64,000 nucleotides of DNA from Adiantum capillus-veneris (lineage: Eukaryota; Streptophyta; Polypodiopsida; Polypodiales; Pteridaceae), in assembly GCA_014529385.2 (NCBI GenBank), contig CM043946.1, positions 17,872,077-17,936,076 on the forward strand, in the 5' to 3' direction. The translations under genes were made by a program, and so were the position numbers. How positions within the stretch are numbered: position 1 is the stretch's first letter; every line of letters begins with the position of its first letter. The notes beneath the pieces are model-generated. The model saw only the letters and a list, made by a program, of their open reading frames with translations, was not told the DNA's origin and made no database searches. This document shows, piece by piece, positions 57,179-64,000 of the stretch.

Positions 57179-59275
57179 ATGCCAGAGGCAATATCAGCCA
57201 GAAAGGTCAAACTTGGAGACGAAGATCATGATGTGGATGCAAAAGTAATGCGTCTTTCCTTTGTGACCTCACTTAAAGCCTGTACTAAGCAAAAAGATTT
57301 GCATCAAGGCAGTAGGATACATGCTGATATTCGCATTAGTGGATTCCTTGAGAAAGACACATCTTTGGGGAACATGTTGGTGAATATGTATGCCAAATGT
57401 GGTGCACTTAACAGAGCACAACAAGTTGTTGATGAGCTTCGTGTTCGGGATGTCGTCTCTTGGACTGCACTTATTGCAGGGTATGTCCAACATGGGAAGG
57501 GCAAAGAAGCTCTAAGTTGTTTTCATCGGATGCAAAGTGAGGGCCTCTCTCCAAATGCAATTACCTATTCTTGCATCTTGAAGGCATCTGGCATTATGCA
57601 AGATGTTTGCTTGGGCAAACAGATTCATGATGAGATTGTTAGTCAGGGTCTCTTGAAAAGAGACGTTGTGCTTGGCAATGCTTTGCTTGACATGTATGCA
57701 AAGTGTGGTGCATTCGTGAGAGCACAACAAGTCCTTCAGGAGCTTCCTATCCGGGATGTCATCTCATGGAATGCACTTATTGCAGGTTATGTCCAACATG
57801 GGCAGGGCAAAGAAGCTCTGAGTTGTTTTCAAAGGATGCGAAGTGATGGGTACTCTCCAAATGGAATCACCTATGCCTGCATCTTGAAGGCATGTGGCAT
57901 TATGCAAGATGTTGACATGGGCAAAAAAATTCATGATCAGATCGTTAGTCAGGGGCTCTTTGAAAAACTTGCCATGCTTGGGAATGCTTTGGTTGACATG
58001 TATGCGAAATGTGGTCTTATTTTGAAAGCTCAAAAAGTTTTTGAAGAGCTTCCAAGTCGGAATGTCATCTCTTGGAATGCACTTATTGCAGGGTATGTGC
58101 AACATGGGTGGGGGGATGAAGCTTTGGGTTGTTTTGATTGGATGCGAAGAGAGGGCTTCTTTCCAGATGCAATCACCTATGCTAGCATCTTGAAGGCATG
58201 TGGCATTATGCGAAAAGTTGACATAGGCGAAAAAATCCATGATGAGATTGTTAGCGAGGGGCTCTTGGAAAAACACGTCGTGCTCGGCAATGCGTTAGTT
58301 GACATGTATGCCAAATGTGGCGTACTTTTGAAAGCACAAAAAGTTTTTAATGAGCTTCCTGTCAGAAATGTTGTCCCTTGGACTGCACTCATTGCAGGGT
58401 ATGTCCAACATGGGCAGGGAGAAGAAGCATTGGGCTGTTTTCAAAGGATGCAAAGTGAGGGCCTCTCTCCAACTGCGGTCACTTATTCTTGCATCTTGAA
58501 GGCATGCGGCATTATGCAAGATGTTGGCAAGGGCAAAGAAATTCATGATGAGATTGTTAGTCAAGGGCTCTTGAAAGAGGATGACGTACTTTGTAGTGCT
58601 TTGGTGGACATGTATGCCAAGTGTGGTGAATTCACAAAAGCAAAACAAGTTCTGGATGAGCTTCCTGTCCGGGATGTCGTTTCTTGGAATGCACTTATTG
58701 CAGGGTATGTTCGACATGGGCAGGGACAGGAAGCTCTGAGTTGTTTTCATCAGTTGCGAAGCAATGGTTTCTTTCCAGATGCAATCACCTATGCTAGTAT
58801 CTTGAAAGCATGTGGCGTTATGCAAGAAGTTGACGTTGGCAAACAAATTCATGATGAGATTGTTAGTCAAGGGCTTTTGGAAAAACATGTCATGCTTGGT
58901 AGTGCTTTGGTTGACATGTATGTCAAATGTGGTGTACCTGTGAAAGCACAAAAAGTTTTCGATGAGCTTCCTGTTCGGGATGCAGTGTCTTGGGATGCAT
59001 TGATTGCAGGATACGCCCAACAAGGACAGGGCCAAGAAGCAATGCGCTGTTTTCAGCAAATGCAGAGCGAGGGCTTCTCTCCAAGTGAAGCCTCTTGGAC
59101 TGCTCTTCTAAATTCTTGTCAAAAGTTGGGAAATGTGAAGCTTGGAAGGTTTGCCTTTGAGCGTGCAGTAGAACTTGATGGATGTAATGCTGCAGCATAT
59201 GTCTTAATGAGCGATGCTTATGCAGCTGCTGGCATGCAGGAGGCGGCAAAAAACATTGAAGACATGAGAATATAA
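57179..59275 (+). CDS. PLS-class PPR protein, truncated before the E+/DYW domain
   Basis: A 698-codon ORF made of an N-terminal L-S pair (residues about 24-90), then five nearly identical P-L-S triplets of about 102 aa, then a final P-L2-S2-E set (EASWTALLNSCQKLGNVKLG to NIEDMRI). Each triplet reads WNALIAGYVQHGQG..EAL, then ITYASILKACGIM, then IHDEIVSQGLLEK, then LGNALVDMYAKCG, then FDELPVRD. PLS PPR proteins bind organellar RNA one base per repeat; those with a DYW domain carry out C-to-U (and in ferns also U-to-C) editing. TAA at 59273 stops the frame just before an in-frame E+/DYW remnant. The N-terminus (MPEAISARKVKLGDEDHD) is acidic and unlike a transit peptide, so a 5' exon or upstream start may be missing. 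It could be a functional E-type protein or a recent pseudogene. Confidence 0.85.
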   Translation: MPEAISARKVKLGDEDHDVDAKVMRLSFVTSLKACTKQKDLHQGSRIHADIRISGFLEKDTSLGNMLVNMYAKCGALNRAQQVVDELRVRDVVSWTALIAGYVQHGKGKEALSCFHRMQSEGLSPNAITYSCILKASGIMQDVCLGKQIHDEIVSQGLLKRDVVLGNALLDMYAKCGAFVRAQQVLQELPIRDVISWNALIAGYVQHGQGKEALSCFQRMRSDGYSPNGITYACILKACGIMQDVDMGKKIHDQIVSQGLFEKLAMLGNALVDMYAKCGLILKAQKVFEELPSRNVISWNALIAGYVQHGWGDEALGCFDWMRREGFFPDAITYASILKACGIMRKVDIGEKIHDEIVSEGLLEKHVVLGNALVDMYAKCGVLLKAQKVFNELPVRNVVPWTALIAGYVQHGQGEEALGCFQRMQSEGLSPTAVTYSCILKACGIMQDVGKGKEIHDEIVSQGLLKEDDVLCSALVDMYAKCGEFTKAKQVLDELPVRDVVSWNALIAGYVRHGQGQEALSCFHQLRSNGFFPDAITYASILKACGVMQEVDVGKQIHDEIVSQGLLEKHVMLGSALVDMYVKCGVPVKAQKVFDELPVRDAVSWDALIAGYAQQGQGQEAMRCFQQMQSEGFSPSEASWTALLNSCQKLGNVKLGRFAFERAVELDGCNAAAYVLMSDAYAAAGMQEAAKNIEDMRI

Positions 59276-59690
59276 AATGGTACCGGGAAGAAGCCAGGAC
59301 GTACATGCTGGGTCATGCAAGCGGACATGTTCTTAAATTTGTTTGTTGGGGATATCAAGCATCCACAAAGCATACAAATCCATGAAAAGTTACAAAATCT
59401 TGAACTTAGATTGTGTGAACAAGGATATTCCCTTAATGTGCAGCGGAAGTCACAAACTGTTCATGCTGATTTCAAACAGTTTCTCCATAAGCAGCATAGT
59501 GAGAAGTTGACCATCGCTTGTGCAGTCAGACATACTCGTCATGAATGACATTCCGGTATGTGGGGATTGGCCATGCTGCTACCTCACTGATGTCACAAAT
59601 AGAGAAGTGTAATATAATGGTTTAAGGTGCAAACTGTCCTACACATTTTGGAAAATGGGTTCTTGTGGTGACTTTCAGTAATGAGCAATT
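59276..59690 (+). pseudogene. E+/DYW deaminase remnant of the PPR gene
   Basis: Immediately after the TAA and in the same frame, the sequence reads GTGKKPGRTCWV (PG box), LFVGDIKHPQSIQIHEKLQN (E+), then KQHSEKLTIA (59493-59520), which holds the deaminase HxE catalytic motif. This frame ends at 59548. In the +1 frame the next block reads IPVCGDWPCCYL...NREV (usual form: RVCGDCH...REI), so the second zinc-ligand Cys of CGDC is Trp. A last piece near 59645-59690 resembles HF..NG.CSCGDFW with indels. At least one stop, one frameshift and a changed zinc ligand mean the deaminase is not functional here. Confidence 0.8.
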
Positions 59691-59811
59691 TGGGACGGTG
59701 AGCAGGAATTTCACTTCTGAAAGGAATGCTGGACATGATAGCTAGAGTCGCTCGCATCTTTTCATGTCCTCTTGAAAGGCTGGAGTTCTATGTGAAATGA
59801 TGCAATGTGCT

Positions 59812-60063
59812 TGTTAAAGTTTAGGCATCTCAAGTGAACTGCCCAATGTAATCCCATTATTTAGTTTGGCTTTTAGGTATTTATTTTACTTCTGTGTCAA
59901 AGTCTTGGGTAGGCCAATTTTCTGGGATTGCTACATAAGCAACCCCTTGCCTCCATTGTATACACATTCAGTTATTCATTGCCAAGGTTGATTGGTTCAA
60001 GAGACTCTCTCTCTCTCTCTCTCCCCCCTTGGTCTCTACGCTTCTGCATCGTCGACTTTGACA
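59812..60063 (+). repeat. 5' LTR of element I
   Basis: 252 bp. Has a TATA-like CTACATAAGCAACCCC (59930; CTATATAAGCAACCCC in the other LTR at about 61902) and a (CT)n run at 60005-60023. Confidence 0.8.
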
Positions 60064-60075
60064 TGGTATCAGAGC
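60064..60075 (+). other. Primer-binding site of element I
   Basis: Perfect TGGTATCAGAGC immediately after the LTR. Confidence 0.88.
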
Positions 60076-60189
60076 TTGGTGTAGCTCCATGCCGCCGTTG
60101 AAGCCCATGGAGTGGAGGAGCAGCCCGGAGAAGAGCAACCGTAGAGAGCGCTTATCCCTTACGCTCTGTCGCCGCCCTTCTTTGCCCAT

Positions 60190-60482
60190 AGCGTTCTAAA
60201 ACGCTGAGCGTTATCGCCCCTGTCCTATACACTGTCGGTCTCCCCCTCATTGTCCCTCGCAGCCCTAGCGTTAGAGTTTCCTGGGCAAGCTACCGACGGC
60301 ATCGGATTTTCCCTCCGCCTGCGAGCATATTGAAACGCTGTTGTGCAGCAGCGCCTTGCCCCCCCCTCCCGTTCGCGTTTTGAGACGCCCTAACGGTGCC
60401 GGACTCCACCCTCTACTCCTACGCGTTATAAAACGCTCCTAGCCAGCCCTTATTTGCTCTTAGCCCAGCGTTTTGAAACGCT
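60190..60482. repeat. Cluster of short GCGTT-N4-AACGC palindromes
   Basis: Palindromes AGCGTTCTAAAACGCT (60190-60205), GCGTTTTGAGACGC (60375-60388), GCGTTATAAAACGC (60423-60436) and AGCGTTTTGAAACGCT (60467-60482), plus half sites GAGCGTTATCG (60207) and TTGAAACGCTG (60330). They lie in a GC-rich leader inside element I. Confidence 0.7.
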
Positions 60483-60747
60483 GTGGGCTTTGGGCATGGA
60501 GGGTGCTTCTGAAGATCAAGAGAGGGAGAAGGTGGCAATAGCCTCAAGGGCTGTGTGCAGTCGAGTATTCTCAAGGTGCAGAGAGGGAGAGGTTAGGCAT
60601 TGCCTCAATGGCTTGTACGAGGGAGTATTGGAGCACCTAGTGAGCAAAGCTTTGTGGATCGGTTGGATTCGGCCGCTTGAAGACTTCATTGGCTTGACGT
60701 TAGTGAGGCCATTCTTGACGTTAGTGAGGCCATTCTTTTGGAGTTGA
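60454..60747 (+). CDS. Short ORF in element I (97 aa), unassigned
   Basis: Open for 97 codons, beginning inside the last palindrome. No domain recognised. The end contains a 21-bp tandem duplication (TTGACGTTAGTGAGGCCATTC twice, 60696-60737) that repeats LTLVRPF in the protein. Probably not a conserved gene. Confidence 0.25.
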   Translation: MLLAQRFETLWALGMEGASEDQEREKVAIASRAVCSRVFSRCREGEVRHCLNGLYEGVLEHLVSKALWIGWIRPLEDFIGLTLVRPFLTLVRPFFWS

Positions 60748-60954
60748 AGGGAGGAAGTTTCCCGGAGTGGCTTGGGAGACGAAAAAGCGAACATAGTTTG
60801 GAACTTAAGGGAGGGTTTTATATCCAATCTTTGGTTCCCTTGCTCGAGCAGATGCGATGACATCAACCAAAGACGACCAAAAGCTATGGATAACGGATCG
60901 TCAACCATCCATTTAGCGGCCTATACATCGGCACAGTTCTCAAGGAACCCGGCA

Positions 60955-61215
60955 AATTGTTTGGCTTGAGTCTTTGAAGTCAAAAACAAATGGAGGAGTT
61001 CGCTAGAGGACAGCGGCAAAGGTCAGTTGGACAAGGATGGCAGTACCAGTACTCAATTAGTTGCCTTCGTATCCATGAGGTACGATCACAGTTGTCATGA
61101 ATGTGACTCGAATTTGTTTGGCTCGAGAGTTTGAAGCCAAAGGCAAAGGCAGGAACTCACAAGAAGACAACGACAAAGGCAAACTGGACAGAGGTTACGG
61201 TAATAAAGATTTGAC
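60955..61215. repeat. Imperfect internal duplication in element I
   Basis: 60955-61060 and about 61108-61205 share blocks: TTTGGCT(T/C)GAG, TTTGAAG(T/C)CAAA, CAAA(T)GG(A/C)AGGA, GACA(G/A)CG(G/A)CAAAGG and TTGGACA / CTGGACA. Period about 150 bp. Confidence 0.55.
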
Positions 61216-61784
61216 AGAGGAGATCGGCATGGCACACGCGACGGTGGCCGCAGTGGCCTCGATGTCACATTTCTAGTCAAATGACAGGTGTCACCACTAG
61301 CTTCAGCCAGAGAGAGGCCTGTGAGTGGTAGAGAGGGGCAAGCACTGATCCCTATAATTAATTTGGACCCTTGTGTTGGAGTTCAAGTTATCGGTGTTTG
61401 GACCCATAGGTCAGAAATCAAGGCACATGCATCTGGTAGGGAACCAATCAGACGTCTAAAACACTATGGATGAGTGCACCAATCCATTGTTGTTGGTCAC
61501 ATTTTGGATAGGATGTGTTTCAATAGTTCATTATCTTGGAGTTTTATATTTTGGACGTGATATGTTCACAGTTCACGAATGGGGATTATTGGACATAGTA
61601 TGGTTTACAGTTCAAAGTTTCTACAAAGGCAACCAATGTTCAAGATGGCATTACTTTTAGGTACAAAGTTGAGGAGAGCAACACCGAGGTATATCCAGTA
61701 TCCCGACCGGTGCTGAGATGTCCATGGTAGCTTCTTCATCAACTTGGTTGCACTATTGATGTCCACTATGAGTTGTATAGAGGG

Positions 61785-61975
61785 TTTTAAAGTTTAGGCA
61801 TCTCAAGTGAACTGCCCAATGTCATTCCATTATTTAGTTTGGCTTTTAGGTATTTATTTTACTTATTTGTCAAAGTCTTGGGTAGCGAAATTTACTGGGA
61901 TTGCTATATAAGCAACCCCTTGCTTCCATTGTATACACATTCAGTTATTCATTGCCAAGATCGATTGGTTCAGGA

Positions 61976-62010
<35 letters not shown>
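61785..62010 (+). repeat. 3' LTR of element I, truncated
   Basis: Matches 59812-60023 at well over 90 percent by eye up to the CT run. The last 40 bp of the LTR are replaced by a (TA)n run (62009-62043) and unrelated sequence. Confidence 0.75.

Positions 62011-62043
<33 letters not shown>
61977..62043. repeat. (CT)n-(TA)n microsatellite
   Basis: About 32 nt of CT followed by about 34 nt of TA at the broken end of the element I 3' LTR. Confidence 0.95.
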
Positions 62044-62045
<2 letters not shown>

Positions 62046-62945
62046 CCCTTGTAAAACATTGATTTATCTCATAACTCTATCACTTGACGAAAACATACCA
62101 TGCTCTCTTGTAATTGTAGAATGCTACCACTCACCTAAGGAGGCTTACTCTATACCCCACCACGTGGGGATGATGCATGAGCTACCAGTTATATTTATAT
62201 AGGGTCGTTTTTAAAAACTATGTCATAAGTAAAAAAAGGGAATAACCCTATTTGCAATACCCTGTTCGACGAGGGCGCTTTGAGGGATGTGACGATATGT
62301 GACTGGGATGAATGCATCCCCCCCTCACACGCTATTTGGGGATTAATGAGGCTGGAGCGCCGCTCTCTACTGTGTGGAAATGGTGGATATTCAATACAAC
62401 CCTGCTGCCGTGAGCTTTCCTTCCATATATAGGCTCTACAGTCAGCTACAAGCATGATAAGCGGAGATGGCAATGCTTTATAAGGTGAGCTATATGCTCA
62501 CTTGGTTTTCATTCTGCAAGGGTGTGTGTGTATTCTCATTTTGTGCATACTCTACATTGTTATCTTCGTGTACGAACTGCTACTTGGTTGTCTTCAAAGT
62601 AATGGCCCTAGCAAGAAAAATGCAGTGGATACTACAGAGGTGAGTCTGAATATATTACTTCAAAACACTTTAAAGCTTTTGTCTCTTTTCTTAATTTTTA
62701 CTTTTATATAAGGCATGGTATGGTCTTGCTCTCTCAATGGGTGGTATTCTTGATATATTCAGACAGTATGAGCTGTTTTCAAATGGTATTGATAACTATT
62801 AGCAAGAACATATAATGTTGAGGCTTGAAGATGACTAATATCTTAATGTTGCTTTTTCTTTCTTTGGTTGCTGGTTTTACCAACAGAAAATACAAAAACC
62901 AAAGTAATTAAGAATACATGATTCATCGCTCTTGAAAAAAAACGC
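62044..62945. other. Gene-free interval
   Basis: No ORF that looks like a protein and no repeat recognised. A 69-codon open frame at 62502-62711 is hydrophobic at its start but has no supporting feature. Confidence 0.45.
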
Positions 62946-63810
62946 CATAGTTAGGATTGGATTGGAAACTCACAAACTCATAGCAAAAGGTGTCAAAACC
63001 TCCACTGCCAAGATGAGATGTGTCCATGGTCGTCCTACGTACCTCCGCGGCGAGACGCTGCTGTCTGAACCTCGTATCGGCTGTCTGCTCATCCTCCCTG
63101 ATCTACTGCCACGATTCGTGTGAGATGCCCGAAGGCTTCGGCGAGCCCTGCCTGAAAGCCTAATGAGCTGCATCTTGACGATGTTTCACGGTGTCCCGTG
63201 CAACATTCGTGATCCACCTCCTCGGAATCTCCTTTCAACCCGGAGCAGGCTGATACTCTCTCATGATGGTCTCCACTATATAATTGATTTTGCTGCGATC
63301 CTGATGAGACCAAGACGTCATGATGGTGGTAGAAAACTGCAGCTCCGCAAGCTGACGAACCCGCTGTCTCATCTCAGTCTCGACATTATCCATGTCAACC
63401 TGTCCATCTGCCCGTACAGTATAGTCCTTGGAGGCACTAGGATCGTGTGCCCCCCAAGGTGTTCAAGGTGTGCTAAGAGGTGTGTCGAGAGGTGTGCTTG
63501 GGTAGGATGGGAGTCGTGAGCGAGGAGGGGTCGAAGCATCTGTGGACCCTCCTCCACAACAACCACCATCTCCACCTGACGATCGCCAAGATCGGCGAGT
63601 GCACCTGTGGTGCGGAGATGCTGACGTACCCACCTTTGCCGTACACCTAGGTGTCGAAGTGGCTGTGATAGGAGACCTTGTAGGCATCGTACCCATAGGC
63701 GTCCTCCCCATAGGCGTTGGACCCTCGAGTGTGAAGCCCGGAGGCGTGGTACCCGTACCTCTGGCTATCCAATATTGAGACGCATCTGCAATTGGAAGAA
63801 TAAATTGCAA
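62946..63810 (-). pseudogene. Degenerate coding remnant of unknown family
   Basis: On the minus strand, readable pieces run from a Thr/Pro/Gly-rich segment with repeated TPMG (63760-63640), through VRADGQVDMDNVETEMRQR and SHQDRSKINYIVETIMREYQ (63420-63241), to EIPRRWITNVARDTVKH (63230-63181) and RRYVGRPW (near 63040). Stops at 63236 and near 63160 break it. The order (low-complexity N-terminus, helical middle, Trp/Arg-rich block) has the feel of a plant transposon-encoded protein, but I cannot name a family. The GC content is higher than in the flanks. Confidence 0.35.
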
Positions 63811-64000
63811 GAACTTATGCCAGTCGTGCGATTTCAGTCATGACAGTTGATCGTCACGGGTGAATGCTGTCTTGAGACACCACATGCATCCTGTTGGCGT
63901 CTTGAACTCTGAAATCACCCTTTTAACTTGTCGTTCCTTGATTTTTAGCAATACCCATGGCACTCTTGGAAGCTTTGTTTGGCCCGCTGCATTGGTGAAA
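63811..64000. other. Right-edge sequence, nothing recognised
   Basis: No ORF or repeat visible; may continue the upstream end of the minus-strand remnant. Confidence 0.4.

Larger units (their letters stand above)
59812..62010 (+). mobile_element. Small non-autonomous LTR element I, directly downstream of the PPR gene
   Basis: A 252-bp LTR (59812-60063, TGTTAAAG...TTTGACA) is followed with no gap by the primer site TGGTATCAGAGC (60064-60075). A second LTR copy starts near 61785 after AGAGGGT and matches to the CT run near 61977-62009, where an AT run follows and the match is lost. The internal 1.7 kb has no gag or pol. It holds palindromic GCGTT..AACGC motifs, an internal duplication and short ORFs. 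It is a TRIM/LARD-like element that would need proteins in trans. Confidence 0.75.

Noticed and set aside
57269-59306. Series of antisense ORFs (up to 254 codons) opposite the PPR gene
   Set aside because: They repeat with the period of the PPR triplets and are shadows of a real gene on the + strand.

Overview
This 64 kb window reads as a repeat-dense nuclear plant genome. It contains at least eight LTR retrotransposons, most of them nested, one tRNA-derived SINE, two long foldback elements, many dinucleotide arrays, and only one host gene that I can recognise. That gene encodes a PLS/DYW-type pentatricopeptide repeat (PPR) protein. Its array of nearly identical triplets of about 102 aa resembles PPR proteins of ferns and other seed-free vascular plants, so a homosporous fern is my best guess (inference, not proof).

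Positions 1 to about 46.2 kb form one nested block. The oldest layer is a chromodomain-type Ty3/gypsy element, here called G, on the + strand: 3' part of its 5' LTR at 31646-32613, RNase H/integrase at 32614-33914, chromodomain at 45205-45560, start of its 3' LTR at 45923-46217. Into its 5' LTR went a large Ty3/gypsy element E (+, 9471-31645), with a tRNA-Asp-like primer site, gag, protease, RT, RNase H, integrase and, unusually, a second retropepsin-like domain after the integrase. E was itself hit by solo LTR D1 (13137-15186), a gag-only Ty1/copia element F (16544-19906), solo LTR C1 of the G family (20095-21661, perfect 5-bp duplication) and foldback M2 (25992-26437). The 5' LTR of E was hit by Ty3 element 'Gypsy-1' (minus strand, 1-9470), whose inferred LTR is about 4.3 kb and carries a 152-bp tandem array. 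The gag of Gypsy-1 was then hit by foldback M1 (3431-3882). Into the integrase of G went the youngest large element: a structurally complete minus-strand Tat-like element (33919-45200) with LTRs of about 2.7 kb that differ at only about 20 sites, a 1786-codon uninterrupted gag-pol frame, a decayed first RNase H plus an intact second archaeal-type RNase H, and two duplicated small ORFs in its leader.

From 46.2 to 64 kb: a D-family repeat (D2) carrying a decayed PPR fragment, about 3 kb of gene-free sequence, a degenerate Ty1/copia element H (51030-55581), a SINE with a 17-bp target duplication (55778-55915), the PPR gene (57179-59275) with an in-frame stop before its E+/DYW part and a frameshifted DYW remnant downstream, then a small non-autonomous LTR element I (59812 to about 62010) and a degenerate minus-strand coding remnant near 63 kb. 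There are no bacterial-type features, CRISPR arrays or rRNA genes. All family assignments come from reading motifs by eye; nothing was searched against a database.
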